Below, piece after piece: positions 10,527 to 20,633 of a DNA stretch of 64,000 nt. The DNA lies in assembly GCA_947494335.1 (NCBI GenBank), contig CANLUT010000002.1, positions 310,001 to 374,000 of the forward strand. Reading direction: 5' to 3'. Numbering within the stretch: position 1 is the first letter of the stretch; each line of letters begins with the position of its first letter. Source of the DNA: Oligoflexales bacterium (lineage in GTDB: Bacteria > Bdellovibrionota_B > Oligoflexia > Oligoflexales > RGVZ01). A program made the position numbers and the translations under genes. Below the pieces are notes generated by a model. The model was not told the origin of the DNA. It ran no database searches and was given only the letters and a program-made list of their open reading frames with translations.

Positions 10527-10958
10527 ATGGCTCAATTGAACCTCACCCCAGACCCTATAGTTATTGGCGCTCAGGCAGCAATTTTTTTAGCTAACATGAT
10601 CGTCGTAAAAAAATTAATTCTCGAACCCTACCTAACGGTCAGAAGCCGCAGAGAAGCATCGACTGGTGGAAGTCAGGACGAAGCGCAAGCCCTTTTAAAG
10701 GAGGCTGATGCTCTCGGCGACAAAATCACAAGCCGCATGCGCGCAGCTCACAAAGACGCCGCAACGACTCGAGACAAAATTAAAAGCGACGCCATGACAA
10801 AACGCGCGGCACTGTTGGCGCAAGCAGAGACCGAAGCCAAAAAGGAGCAGGCTCGAATTCTATCTGAAATCGAAACAAATCTGAAAGAAGAGCGTTCAAG
10901 AAAGGACGCAACCATTAAGGAAATCGCCGAAGGCTTCTTTGCACAAGTGACCCATTGA
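10527..10958 (+). CDS. atpF: ATP synthase F0 subunit b' (first b-type subunit)
   Basis: The b subunits form the peripheral stalk that holds F1 still. This 143-residue protein has one N-terminal membrane helix (about residues 10-32) and a long charged coiled coil rich in Ala, Lys, Glu and Arg. Two b-type genes in a row, as here, are typical of bacteria with b/b' heterodimers. After the helix, LILEPYLTVRSRREAS matches the family's hinge. The segment REASTGGSQDEAQALLKEAD begins the soluble helix. It is the first gene of the second atp block, after the parB terminator. Which of the two is b and which b' cannot be settled by eye. Confidence 0.85.
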   Translation: MAQLNLTPDPIVIGAQAAIFLANMIVVKKLILEPYLTVRSRREASTGGSQDEAQALLKEADALGDKITSRMRAAHKDAATTRDKIKSDAMTKRAALLAQAETEAKKEQARILSEIETNLKEERSRKDATIKEIAEGFFAQVTH

Positions 10959-11008
10959 TTTGAATTGGTCGTCTGTTTGATGACTATTGTTATTATGTGG
11001 AGTTTAAA

Positions 11009-11512
11009 TTGGAACATCATCTAGATCTAACCAGCGCTGTTTTGATTCCTTACTTTAATTTCGCCGTATTTCTGGCGGCAGCCGTTTACCTTTTTAGAAA
11101 ACCATTGGCGGCAATGGCGCAGTCAAAGAGAGACAACTACCTCAAAGCATCAAAGGCTGCTGCTGCGGCCCTAGAAGAGGCTAAAAATACATTTGCAGAA
11201 ACTAAATCTCGTTTTGACGCGCTTGAAGACGAATTAAGATCATTCGCCGCACAAAGTGAAAAGGCCGCGCATGAAGAATCAAAACGACTGTTGGAAGATG
11301 CGGAAAAGTTTGTTCGACATCTTCGTGATGAGACCAGCCGATTGGCTGTTGATGCGATCGATCGCGCCAGACGAGAGCTTCGACACGAGATTGTATTGGC
11401 CGCAAAGCAACAGGCCGAAGAAAAAATTCAGAAAGAACTAGACTCGTCGTCAAAAGACAAAATCCTTAAGTCCAAAATTTCCGAAACGTCACACATGACG
11501 CCACCTCAGTAA
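11009..11512 (+). CDS. atpF: ATP synthase F0 subunit b (second b-type subunit)
   Basis: A second peripheral-stalk subunit of about 167 residues, with a membrane helix near residues 10-30 (LIPYFNFAVFLAAAVYLFRKPL) followed by a long charged helix. FNFAVFLAAAVYLFRKPL is a good b-subunit match. The start is uncertain. GTG at 10997 opens the frame, but GTGGAG at 10997-11002 is also a good ribosome site for TTG at 11009, so I use TTG. The C-terminal 25 residues are Ser/Lys-rich and probably flexible. It pairs with the product of the preceding gene and is followed by atpH. Confidence 0.85.
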   Translation: MEHHLDLTSAVLIPYFNFAVFLAAAVYLFRKPLAAMAQSKRDNYLKASKAAAAALEEAKNTFAETKSRFDALEDELRSFAAQSEKAAHEESKRLLEDAEKFVRHLRDETSRLAVDAIDRARRELRHEIVLAAKQQAEEKIQKELDSSSKDKILKSKISETSHMTPPQ

Positions 11513-11544
11513 CGTAGAAAAAAGGCCAAGCTCCGGAGAACAAT

Positions 11545-12084
11545 ATGAGCTCAAGTTTTATTGCAAATCGATACGCGAAAGCTCTTTTGAGCATATCAGA
11601 CAAAGAAGATGCGCTAGCTGACAAGGCTGTGACATTTCTTTCTCTCTGCGACGAGCTTTTCGCTGAGACTGAAGCGAAGAAAGTTTTGAAGAGTCCAGTC
11701 ATGCCGTCGGATCTTAAAAAAGCCGTCTTGGCGTATGCCGCAGATAAGGCCAAAGCTCCTGCCGAGTTTACCAATTTTATAAATCAAGTAGTTGACGCTG
11801 GACGCACGGCCTATATCCCGCAAATTTCCAAGGCCTACCGCGAAATGCTTGCAGCCAAGCGCGGTTTTGCTGGCGCAACCGCTGTTACGGCTGAGCCGAT
11901 GTCGGATTCGGCAAAAAAGGAACTAACAGCAGCCCTCGAAAAGCTTTTTTCCAAAAAAATCACATTGGAAAACGAAGTGAACAAAGAAGTTCTTGGCGGT
12001 GTCGTTGTACATTTAGGCAATTACACTATCGATCTGAGTCTGAAAAATCGTTTGAATTCTGTCGCCGAATTTGCGCAGCGTTAA
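11545..12084 (+). CDS. atpH: ATP synthase F1 subunit delta
   Basis: Delta caps F1 and joins it to the b stalk. The 179-residue product starts MSSSFIANRYAKALLSI, matching the family's N-terminal (Y)AxAL(F/L) motif. The C-terminus (VNKEVLGGVVVHLGNYTIDLSLKNRLNSVAEFAQ) contains the conserved GG(V/I)xxxxGxxxxDxSxxxxL pattern. CCGGAGAA precedes the ATG. Length is normal, and its place between atpF and atpA is canonical. Confidence 0.95.
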   Translation: MSSSFIANRYAKALLSISDKEDALADKAVTFLSLCDELFAETEAKKVLKSPVMPSDLKKAVLAYAADKAKAPAEFTNFINQVVDAGRTAYIPQISKAYREMLAAKRGFAGATAVTAEPMSDSAKKELTAALEKLFSKKITLENEVNKEVLGGVVVHLGNYTIDLSLKNRLNSVAEFAQR

Positions 12085-12103
12085 GAAAGGACAATGAGGC
12101 ACT

Positions 12104-13618
12104 ATGGATAAGATTAGAGTTGAGGAAGTAAGCAGGATTATCAGTGACCGTATCAAAAACTTTGGCCAAAAGGCTGAGTTGATTGAAACTGGAACCGTAT
12201 TAACCGTGGGTGACGGGATTGCTCGCGTTTATGGTTTGGAGGGCGTAAAGTCCGGAGAGCTTGTAGAATTCCAAAACGGCGTTCGTGGCGTAGTTTTGAA
12301 CCTTGAAGAAGACAACGTCGGTGTTGCTGTTCTCGGAAAAACAGACGAAATTCAAGAAGGCCACAGCGTAAAGCGTCTTAACGAAATTAACGCGGTCCCA
12401 GTTGGTCGCGGTCTTTTGGGTCGCGTTGTAGATGCGCTCGGCAATCCCATCGATGGCCAAGGTCCCATTAAGTCCGATGAGCGTGGTAAAGTCGAAGTTA
12501 AGGCGCCCGGCATTATCGCTCGTAAGTCTGTTCACGAACCTCTGCAAACAGGAATCAAAGCTATCGATGCGATGGTGCCAATTGGTCGCGGCCAGCGCGA
12601 GCTCATCATTGGTGACCGTCAGACCGGTAAGACTGCCGTTACGATCGATACGATCATCAATCAAAAGGGCAAGGGTGTTGTTTGTGTTTATGTTGCCATT
12701 GGTCAAAAAGCCTCTACGGTTGCGCAGGTTGTAGACAAGCTTAAAAAAGCCGGTGCTATGGATTACACCATCGTCGTTGCAGCGACTGCACTAGATCCTG
12801 CTCCAATGCAGTTCCTTGCTCCTTACTCCGGTTGCCGAATGGCTGAATATTTCCGCGACAAGGGTGAGCATGCCGTTATCTTCTACGATGACTTGTCAAA
12901 ACAAGCGGCAGCTTACCGTGAACTTTCGCTTCTTCTAAGACGTCCTCCGGGACGCGAAGCCTATCCAGGAGACGTGTTCTATCTTCACAGCCGCCTTTTG
13001 GAGCGCGCTTGTAAGCTGAACGATGATCTGGGTGGAGGGTCGATCACGGCATTCCCTGTAATTGAAACTCAAGCAGGTGACATTTCTGCCTATATTCCTA
13101 CAAACGTAATTTCGATTACTGACGGACAGATATTCCTCGAAGCCGACTTGTTTTTCTCCGGAATTCGCCCAGCCATTAACGCGGGCCTTTCCGTAAGCCG
13201 GGTAGGGGGTTCTGCGCAGGTGCCAGCGATGAAGTCGGTTGCCGGTAACCTTCGTCTTGAGCTTGCACAGTATCGCGAACTAGCTGCGTTTGCGCAGTTT
13301 GGTTCTGATCTTGACGCCGCAACTCAGAGAGCGCTCTCCCGCGGCGCGCGCCTTGTAGAAATTCTAAAGCAGGGTCAGTACGTCCCAATGCACGTCGGAC
13401 TTCAAGTCGCGATTATATATGCTGCTACGAAGGGCTATCTAGACAACGTCGAGGTTTCTCAGGTTTTGGCTTTTGAAAAAGGTTTGGCTGAGCATCTAAA
13501 TGCGAAGTACGCCCCTGTTCTAGCAAAAATCGAACAAAGGGCAAAACTTGCCGATGTAGAGGGCGATCTCAAAAAAGCAATCGAAGAGTTCTCGAAAGGA
13601 TTCAAAGTAAATGCCTAG
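12104..13618 (+). CDS. atpA: ATP synthase F1 subunit alpha
   Basis: Alpha forms the F1 hexamer with beta and carries the non-catalytic nucleotide sites. Seen: the beta-barrel N-terminus ([20 protein letters not shown]), Walker [11 protein letters not shown] near residues 169-178, [17 protein letters not shown], and [15 protein letters not shown], the alpha signature with its arginine finger region. 504 residues, normal. It overlaps atpG by 8 bp. Identification is certain. Confidence 0.98.
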   Translation: MDKIRVEEVSRIISDRIKNFGQKAELIETGTVLTVGDGIARVYGLEGVKSGELVEFQNGVRGVVLNLEEDNVGVAVLGKTDEIQEGHSVKRLNEINAVPVGRGLLGRVVDALGNPIDGQGPIKSDERGKVEVKAPGIIARKSVHEPLQTGIKAIDAMVPIGRGQRELIIGDRQTGKTAVTIDTIINQKGKGVVCVYVAIGQKASTVAQVVDKLKKAGAMDYTIVVAATALDPAPMQFLAPYSGCRMAEYFRDKGEHAVIFYDDLSKQAAAYRELSLLLRRPPGREAYPGDVFYLHSRLLERACKLNDDLGGGSITAFPVIETQAGDISAYIPTNVISITDGQIFLEADLFFSGIRPAINAGLSVSRVGGSAQVPAMKSVAGNLRLELAQYRELAAFAQFGSDLDAATQRALSRGARLVEILKQGQYVPMHVGLQVAIIYAATKGYLDNVEVSQVLAFEKGLAEHLNAKYAPVLAKIEQRAKLADVEGDLKKAIEEFSKGFKVNA

Positions 13619-14474
13619 TCTAAAGGACATTAAGCGTCGAATCGTCAGCGTGAAAAACACGCAGAAGATTACGCACGCGATGAAGCTGGTGTCAGCGGCC
13701 AAATTTGCGAGAGCAAATCATGCTGTCATCGCCGCTCGTCCATACGGCGATGGATTTGAGGATATGGTGGAAAAGGTCGTGGCGGCAGCTGGCGACGTTC
13801 CGTCGCGCCTAACCGAAACGAGAGGCCAGCATAAAAAAGAACTATTGGTTCTAGTGGCCACTGACCGCGGTCTTTGTGGAAGCTTAAACTCAGCACTTTT
13901 CAAAGTAACGAATCGTTACATTAAAGAGCGCCAAGAGCAGGGCGTTAAATTTGACGTCATGGCTTGGGGACGACGCTCAGGCATGTTCTGCCGTAAGGTG
14001 CGCTGGAGTCTACTTGCTGAACGCGAAAAAGTAACAGAGAAGCCTCGTTACGATGTTGCTCTGGACCTTGCTAACGAGGTTGTTACAACGTATCTCGAAG
14101 GCACTTACGACGCAGTGCACGTTGCGTTTGTTGAGTTTAAGAGCGCCCTTAGTCAGGTTCCTGTTATCAAACAAGTGCTGCCCGTAACGCCAAAGGCCAG
14201 TGCTGCTGACGATATGGGATCCAATATTATTGTGGAGCCAGTTGCTGAGAAGCTGCTTGAGCCTCTTTTGCAAAAACTCGTTGTTTCAAGAATGTTCCGT
14301 ATTCTGTTGGAGTCAGCGGCTAGCGAACATGGCGCGCGCATGACAGCTATGGATTCGGCGACTAAAAACGCAAAAGAAGTGATTCGAAAACTGACCTTGC
14401 AGTATAACCGCGGACGCCAGGCGGCTATTACCAAGGAACTGATCGAGATCACAAGCGGTGCTGACGCATTGTAG
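13611..14474 (+). CDS. atpG: ATP synthase F1 subunit gamma
   Basis: Gamma is the central rotor shaft. The N-terminal helix [20 protein letters not shown] followed by [15 protein letters not shown] is the family signature. The C-terminus ([36 protein letters not shown]) is equally diagnostic, matching the motif R-x-x-A-M-x-x-A-T-x-N-A. 287 residues, normal. The start overlaps the atpA stop, so translation is coupled. Confidence 0.97.
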   Translation: MPSLKDIKRRIVSVKNTQKITHAMKLVSAAKFARANHAVIAARPYGDGFEDMVEKVVAAAGDVPSRLTETRGQHKKELLVLVATDRGLCGSLNSALFKVTNRYIKERQEQGVKFDVMAWGRRSGMFCRKVRWSLLAEREKVTEKPRYDVALDLANEVVTTYLEGTYDAVHVAFVEFKSALSQVPVIKQVLPVTPKASAADDMGSNIIVEPVAEKLLEPLLQKLVVSRMFRILLESAASEHGARMTAMDSATKNAKEVIRKLTLQYNRGRQAAITKELIEITSGADAL

Positions 14475-14512
14475 AAATAGTGAAAATTAAATTTAATTTT
14501 GAAAAACTTTAA

Positions 14513-15946
<1,434 letters not shown>

Positions 15947-15955
15947 CACGAAGTG

Positions 15956-15981
15956 AGCCCCCGATAAAATAGCGGGGGGCT
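15956..15981 (+). terminator. GC-rich hairpin between atpD and atpC
   Basis: AGCCCCC and GGGGGCT form a 7-bp stem with an inner G-C pair and a 12-base loop. It is not followed by a T run, so it is a weak terminator or, more likely, an mRNA stability element that limits epsilon relative to beta. Its role is inferred. Confidence 0.4.
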
Positions 15982-16003
15982 TGACTAAGCTAGGAGCTAT
16001 TAG

Positions 16004-16429
16004 ATGCTACAAAGCGAATTACAAGTCAGGGTTCTTTCTCCTGAGCGAATCATTTTCCGCGGACCTGCAAAGGCGCTGGGACTTCCTGGTGAGCTTGGTT
16101 ATATGACGCTACTGCCTGGGCACACGCCCATGGTTGCCGAGCTGGGCATAGGAACCCTCGTTTTAGAGAGTGGCTCAACATCCGCAGAAAAGCTTTTTGT
16201 GTCCGGCGGTTTTGTCGATGTTTCACGTGACGCAGTGACAGTTTTGGCAAACGTAATCGAGAAGCCGACGGAAATTAATGTGGATCGTGCAAAAAAAGCT
16301 TTGGTTAGAGCTGACGAGCAACTGCTTCAGGCAAAATCTGGGGGAGTTGACGTGCCGCGCGCACTAAGCGCAAAGAAGCGTGCTGAGCACCGTCTTGAAA
16401 TCGCTGGCGCTACAAAATCGTTGCATTAA
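16004..16429 (+). CDS. atpC: ATP synthase F1 subunit epsilon
   Basis: Epsilon binds gamma and the c-ring, and in many bacteria inhibits ATP hydrolysis. The 141-residue product has the N-terminal beta-barrel (LQVRVLSPERIIFRGPAKAL, then GELGYMTLLPGHTPMVAEL) and a C-terminal helical hairpin with RAKKALVRADEQLL and ALSAKKRAEHRLEI. Length is normal. GGAGC precedes the ATG. It closes the canonical atp order. A degenerate parS-like palindrome lies inside it at 16219-16234. Confidence 0.95.
   Translation: MLQSELQVRVLSPERIIFRGPAKALGLPGELGYMTLLPGHTPMVAELGIGTLVLESGSTSAEKLFVSGGFVDVSRDAVTVLANVIEKPTEINVDRAKKALVRADEQLLQAKSGGVDVPRALSAKKRAEHRLEIAGATKSLH
16219..16234. promoter_or_regulatory. possible degenerate parS site inside atpC
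   Basis: TGTTTCACGTGACGCA matches 14 of 16 bases of the parS consensus; both mismatches are in the right half. ParB in other bacteria uses several scattered parS sites, some with one or two mismatches and inside genes. It lies 7.7 kb from the main array and about 9.7 kb from the putative origin. Confidence 0.35.
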
Positions 16430-16442
16430 CTAGGTTTTTTTA

Positions 16443-17552
16443 ATGACTACAACGCAGCAGACAGGTGTGGAGCGTGTTGGTCGTCCACAGATTGTCTGGG
16501 ATGGTCTCGGTTTGGCACACCCCAACAGCGGCGTTGGCGTTTATGGTCGCAATCTATGCGGTTCTTTGAGTGAGCTTGGTTGCCAGCCAAGTATTCTTGC
16601 GTTTACTGATGAAGCGATCGAATTTACTACTGAGGAGCAAAGGATAAAAATCCAAGCTCGCCAAGGCACATTTTTATCAAAATTGGAACGACTCAAGCCA
16701 TTTTATCCGAGCGTGACATACGCGGCCGCCAAAGAAAGATGGAATAATCAAAGCGTTATTTTTCACGGCTTAAGCAACATCAATCTACCAGTCTTCGCCC
16801 GTAAACGAACTGGTGACCGTTTTGTCGTAACAGTCCATGACTTAACACCACTTAATCTTGAAGAAATCACTCCGCTCTATCTCCAATACCTAACGTTGTT
16901 ACCAGGCGTGATTAAACGAGCTGATAAGATTCTAACCCCGTCGCAATGGACAAAAATTCAGATTCTTGAGCGTTACGGAATCGGAGTTAGTGAAAAAATA
17001 GAAATTTTAGGCTACGGCACAACGCCCTCACAGACCCCAATGAAACAATGGTCTGAGCGCTCTATTGACGGGCTTACGATTTCGCGAGGTGAAGGGTATA
17101 AGCGTCTTCATTTTATCTTGGAAATGGCTTCAGCTCTAAGTCAGAGATCTTTCACCGTTGTTACAGATGCGCTTGGTGCGAAATCATTGCAAAATTCTCC
17201 AAGAAATCTGACTGTTCTGCAAAACGTTTCAAACGTCGAAATAGAAGAGCTTTATTCGAATTCAAAAATTTTAATTCACCCATCACTTTATGAAGGGTGG
17301 TGCCTGCCAGCCTCCGATGCTTTAGCTCGGGGCCTCATATTGCTTTACTGCAGGGGATCTGGGATTGACGAGGTGGCGGGATTTGGAAAAAAACAAGCAA
17401 AAGCCATGAAGCCAGAATCTGCAGTGGATGAGTGGATTAGTGCGTTCGATGCCCTTGTAACCAAGGTCCCATCGGGAGTGGATCAAGTGCGCCTTCCCAG
17501 CTGGTTGGAAATAGCTCAAAAAACTCTCAAGATTTATGACTCCTTGCTATAA
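16443..17552 (+). CDS. GT4-type glycosyltransferase
   Basis: A predicted retaining glycosyltransferase of the GT-B fold, acting in the cytoplasm on an unknown sugar acceptor. Evidence: WDGLGLAHPNSGVGVYGRNL at the N-terminus, typical of GT4 enzymes (G-x-G-x-Y donor-side loop), VTVHDLTPL, and a C-terminal E-x7-E type motif in HPSLYEGWCLPASDALARG (about residues 280-298), which binds the nucleotide-sugar. 369 residues is normal. It starts 14 bp after atpC and may be read through from the atp operon. The usual G-x-x-x-x-K-x stretch of the second domain is weak (ISRGEGYKRLHFILEM). It may contribute to surface polysaccharide; donor and acceptor cannot be told from the sequence. Confidence 0.8.
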   Translation: MTTTQQTGVERVGRPQIVWDGLGLAHPNSGVGVYGRNLCGSLSELGCQPSILAFTDEAIEFTTEEQRIKIQARQGTFLSKLERLKPFYPSVTYAAAKERWNNQSVIFHGLSNINLPVFARKRTGDRFVVTVHDLTPLNLEEITPLYLQYLTLLPGVIKRADKILTPSQWTKIQILERYGIGVSEKIEILGYGTTPSQTPMKQWSERSIDGLTISRGEGYKRLHFILEMASALSQRSFTVVTDALGAKSLQNSPRNLTVLQNVSNVEIEELYSNSKILIHPSLYEGWCLPASDALARGLILLYCRGSGIDEVAGFGKKQAKAMKPESAVDEWISAFDALVTKVPSGVDQVRLPSWLEIAQKTLKIYDSLL

Positions 17553-17553
17553 T
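17545..17553 (+). promoter_or_regulatory. extended -10 promoter before the SDR gene
   Basis: TGCTATAAT is a perfect extended -10 element (TG, one base, TATAAT). It overlaps the stop codon of the upstream glycosyltransferase and lies 49 bp before the SDR start. No strong -35 hexamer is visible. Confidence 0.6.
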
Positions 17554-17601
17554 AGTTCAAGCAATTAGTAGCGTTAAATGCTGATTGGGGAGGCTTAGGT
17601 C

Positions 17602-18555
17602 ATGACAAATTCGTCGTCTAATCGGAGAACCGCATTTATTACCGGTTCCGCAGGACAGATTGGTCAAAAGATTTCTGAACATTTATCTGGCCAAGGAAAA
17701 CACGCAATTGGTCTTTATAGAAATCAGCTGCCAAAAGCGCTAAATAATTTTCTTCCGCTTTGCGGGGATCTGTTACAACCAGACAGCGCCACGGCTGCGC
17801 TAAAGTCCACAGATACCGTGATCCACCTTGCTTGGCAGGGCGATGTCTTGGGAGCACCCAGCCTTCAGGGCCATTATCCTTCAGATGCTCAGATTCAGGT
17901 TTCTGCGAATGTCGTGATGACACAAAATCTAGTACGGGCCATGGAACGGTCTAACGCGAGGAAAATTGTTTTCTTAAGCTGGGTTGGTGTCGACAGAAGC
18001 GCCAGTAGCACAGTTCTTAGAGAGAAGTATTGGGCTGAAAATATTATTTTAAATTCTTCAATTCCAGAAAAGATCATTATTCGTGCGGGCGTCATCAGCG
18101 GCGGGCTCCCTGACAGCGGATTTATCAAGGCCTCGGCTTCGCTTGCAAAGATGCCCTTGATATTGCCTCTTCCGCAAAAGCTTGGTGGCGTGGTGCTCAC
18201 TACGGTTCAAGATATTCTGCTGGCTGTTGATGATGCGCTAAAAATTAAGGATAGCGGCTCATACTGCCGGATCATAGATTTGACATCGACAGAGCCATTA
18301 AGTGGCGCGGCCATTATCTCTGCAATGGAATCAAAAATATGGGGTAAACGACGACTAACTATTGGCGGCTCCATTGGAGACATCCTCTTTCGTTGGGCAG
18401 AGTCAAGATTTGGCGCCGCAAAGTCTTCAGAGCCACGCCTTTCTGACTATTTTAATGCTGGAACAGTAGAAAAAAAGCCGCCAGTCGAGGGCGTACCTCC
18501 GGTCGTATTTGGCCAAGAGCGCGGTCAGAAAATGTCTCCGGTAAACGCTCTTTAA
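17602..18555 (+). CDS. atypical NAD(P)-dependent SDR (epimerase/dehydratase-like)
   Basis: A Rossmann-fold short-chain dehydrogenase/reductase relative. The nucleotide-binding motif is AFITGSAGQIGQKI at residues 11-24 (T-G-x-x-G-x-x-G). DTVIHLAWQGD gives the second strand motif. VFLSWVGVDRS followed by LREKYWAENIILNSS has the Lys-containing helix of atypical SDRs (NmrA or NDUFA9-like), but the classical Tyr-x-x-x-Lys is not present in the usual form. 317 residues. It likely binds NAD(P)H. Substrate is unknown. A promoter with perfect extended -10 precedes it and a terminator follows, so it is probably monocistronic, though the glycosyltransferase is close. Confidence 0.75.
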   Translation: MTNSSSNRRTAFITGSAGQIGQKISEHLSGQGKHAIGLYRNQLPKALNNFLPLCGDLLQPDSATAALKSTDTVIHLAWQGDVLGAPSLQGHYPSDAQIQVSANVVMTQNLVRAMERSNARKIVFLSWVGVDRSASSTVLREKYWAENIILNSSIPEKIIIRAGVISGGLPDSGFIKASASLAKMPLILPLPQKLGGVVLTTVQDILLAVDDALKIKDSGSYCRIIDLTSTEPLSGAAIISAMESKIWGKRRLTIGGSIGDILFRWAESRFGAAKSSEPRLSDYFNAGTVEKKPPVEGVPPVVFGQERGQKMSPVNAL

Positions 18556-18580
18556 AAGACCGGATTCCCTGTAAATGAAT

Positions 18581-18613
18581 AAGCCCCCAAGGATTGATGT
18601 CCCTTGGGGGCTT
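18581..18613. terminator. bidirectional terminator between SDR gene and ftsZ
   Basis: AAGCCCCCAAGG and CCTTGGGGGCTT form a perfect 12-bp stem with a 9-base loop, between two convergent genes. A short T stretch follows on plus (CTTTAT) and TTCATTTA-like AT sequence follows on the minus side, so it should end both transcripts. Confidence 0.8.
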
Positions 18614-18637
18614 TATGCTCAGTAGTCTCTTTATAAC

Positions 18638-20479
18638 TTAGCTGCCCTGACGCGCATCAGATCCATAGCGCAAGAAAGCTGGAAGATCCAGGTCATCCAT
18701 GTCTAGCTCTTGCTGCTCTGGGGATCCCGCAACCGTATTTGTCTCGGCCTTTACTTGACTCATTTTTCCGGCGAGAGCCAAAGCTTCGTCAATCCGGCGA
18801 TCTATCTCGTTGGATACGAGCTCAGGGTTTGGAGCATCGAACTCCCAAGGCGCTTCTGACGCCGCGAGTGTCGCTCCAGCGCGCTCTTCGCGGAGATCAC
18901 TAGACCACATTTCAAATTCTTGCTCAACGGACTCAATATTTGCATCAATCGAAGGCGAGGTTATATCGTCTGCAAAAACAAGCTCAGCAACGGTCTTGGT
19001 TGGTGGCGTTACAGGCGCGGAAGGAGCAAACACTGGTGTCCCAGGGGCCTCTGATCGTGAAATTTCAAGTTCAGCCAGCTCGTCTGATACGTCTGGATGG
19101 CTAATGCCCTGTTCCTCTAAAGTCCACTGCGCAAGAGCGGCAGCTTCCAAGGCAGCGTCGATGGGTTTTGCCGCGATTTCATTAGGAGTTTCGATTGCTG
19201 GAACTACTGGAGCACTGACCACAGAAGCTTGTGGGGTGATGTGGGCTGGTCGCTGAATGGGCGAAACATCGACACGCGCCGTTTGCACTGGAGCAACAAC
19301 TTGCGGCGCAATAGCCTCTTGAGTCACTGCCGCAGGTGGCGGCGTCAAGATTGAGCGAGGAACAGTCACTTGGGGCGGCGCAGCCTTCGGTGTGACAATT
19401 GACGGTGACGTAAGCCGAGGTGGGCTTACAAGTCTCTGTGGAACTGGTGTGGTGTGTCCTGTTACTCGCGGTGAGCTGGAGGAGGCAAGACTTCTAGTGG
19501 TTAGGCCTGCGCTATCATCAACAGGCAATCCCTCTTCAACAGGAAACCCTGTTGCAATAACTGTAATTCGAATTTCGTCACCCAACGTTTCATCTATGAC
19601 GGCTCCAAATATGATATTTGCGTCTTCATGGGCCGCTTCCTGGATGACCATACAAGCGTTATTTACCTCCATGATAGAAACGTTTGTCCCCGCCGTGATG
19701 TTGATCAGGATGCCGGTGGCGCCCTCAATATCTACATCCTCAAGAAGGGGTGACGATATAGCCTGCTTTGCTGCTGACAGGGCCCTCTCAGTGCCAGAGC
19801 CGTAACCGATACCCATAAGGGCGTGACCCATGCTACTCATCACTGTTTTAACGTCTGCAAAATCGACGTTAATTAAGCCAGGAGTATTGATAATGTCACT
19901 AATGCCGCGAACCGCATTTACCAGAACATTGTCAGCGAGTTTAAAGGCGTCGAGCATGCTTAAGTCGGGAGTTGCTACCTGAAGAAGTCTCTGGTTTGGA
20001 ATTGTAATCAGCGTGTCGACACACTCGCGAAGTCTAGCAACGCCTTGCTCAGCATGCTTGCGTCGTCTTTTTCCTTCGAAAGCAAAAGGTTTTGTTACGA
20101 CGGCAACCGTTAAGGCGCCGAGCTCTCTAGCGATTTGAGCGACAACAGCTGCAGCTCCGGTTCCTGTGCCGCCACCCATGCCAGCTGTGATAAAAACCAT
20201 GTCGGCATCACTTAAATAATCTTGCAGTTCCATGCGGTCTTCCAGGGCGGCGTCACGTCCGATATCTGGATCTGCACCGGCTCCAAGGCCCTTTGTCAGG
20301 TCTTTACCTAGTTGAATCTTATGTGGAGCAAGAGATGCCTTGAGCGCCTGAGCGTCAGTATTTGCAACGATAAAGTCAACGCCTTCAAGACCAGAGCGAA
20401 TCATTGTGTTGACGGCGTTACCGCCACCTCCGCCGACGCCAATTACCTTTATTTTTGCTCCAAAAGCGTTGAATGACAT
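18638..20479 (-). CDS. ftsZ: cell division protein FtsZ with unusually long linker
   Basis: FtsZ is the tubulin-like GTPase that forms the division ring. The GTPase motif GGGTGTG lies at residues 102-108; [19 protein letters not shown] and ITIPNQRLL are also typical. The GTPase core ends around residue 320. Then comes a linker of about 270 residues, rich in Pro, Ala, Val, Ser and Thr, followed by the conserved C-terminal peptide [10 protein letters not shown] (residues 596-605) that binds FtsA or membrane partners. At 613 residues it is far above the usual 380-400; long linkers occur in other alphaproteobacterial and deltaproteobacterial FtsZ proteins. GGAGG precedes the ATG. It is last in the dcw cluster and has its own promoter. 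Confidence 0.97.
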   Translation of the reverse strand: MSFNAFGAKIKVIGVGGGGGNAVNTMIRSGLEGVDFIVANTDAQALKASLAPHKIQLGKDLTKGLGAGADPDIGRDAALEDRMELQDYLSDADMVFITAGMGGGTGTGAAAVVAQIARELGALTVAVVTKPFAFEGKRRRKHAEQGVARLRECVDTLITIPNQRLLQVATPDLSMLDAFKLADNVLVNAVRGISDIINTPGLINVDFADVKTVMSSMGHALMGIGYGSGTERALSAAKQAISSPLLEDVDIEGATGILINITAGTNVSIMEVNNACMVIQEAAHEDANIIFGAVIDETLGDEIRITVIATGFPVEEGLPVDDSAGLTTRSLASSSSPRVTGHTTPVPQRLVSPPRLTSPSIVTPKAAPPQVTVPRSILTPPPAAVTQEAIAPQVVAPVQTARVDVSPIQRPAHITPQASVVSAPVVPAIETPNEIAAKPIDAALEAAALAQWTLEEQGISHPDVSDELAELEISRSEAPGTPVFAPSAPVTPPTKTVAELVFADDITSPSIDANIESVEQEFEMWSSDLREERAGATLAASEAPWEFDAPNPELVSNEIDRRIDEALALAGKMSQVKAETNTVAGSPEQQELDMDDLDLPAFLRYGSDARQGS

Positions 20480-20569
20480 GGTCAGCCTCCTTGCAGACGT
20501 TAATCTCTAAGTGGTCCTAGGATTAACAACCGTCCGATTAGTAAACAGATAAAACAAAATATAAGTAAA

Positions 20570-20599
20570 ATTATAAGGACTGCTGAAACAGCGTGTCAA
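20570..20599 (-). promoter_or_regulatory. consensus sigma-70 promoter for ftsZ
   Basis: On the minus strand TTGACA (20599-20594) and TATAAT (20575-20570) are both perfect, with an 18-bp spacer, about 90 bp before the ftsZ start. A strong dedicated promoter lets FtsZ be made in excess of FtsA and FtsQ, whose genes lie upstream without a comparable promoter in this gap. Confidence 0.8.
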
Positions 20600-20633
20600 C
20601 TTTTTGACTGTAAATGATTACTTTTAAAAAAGC

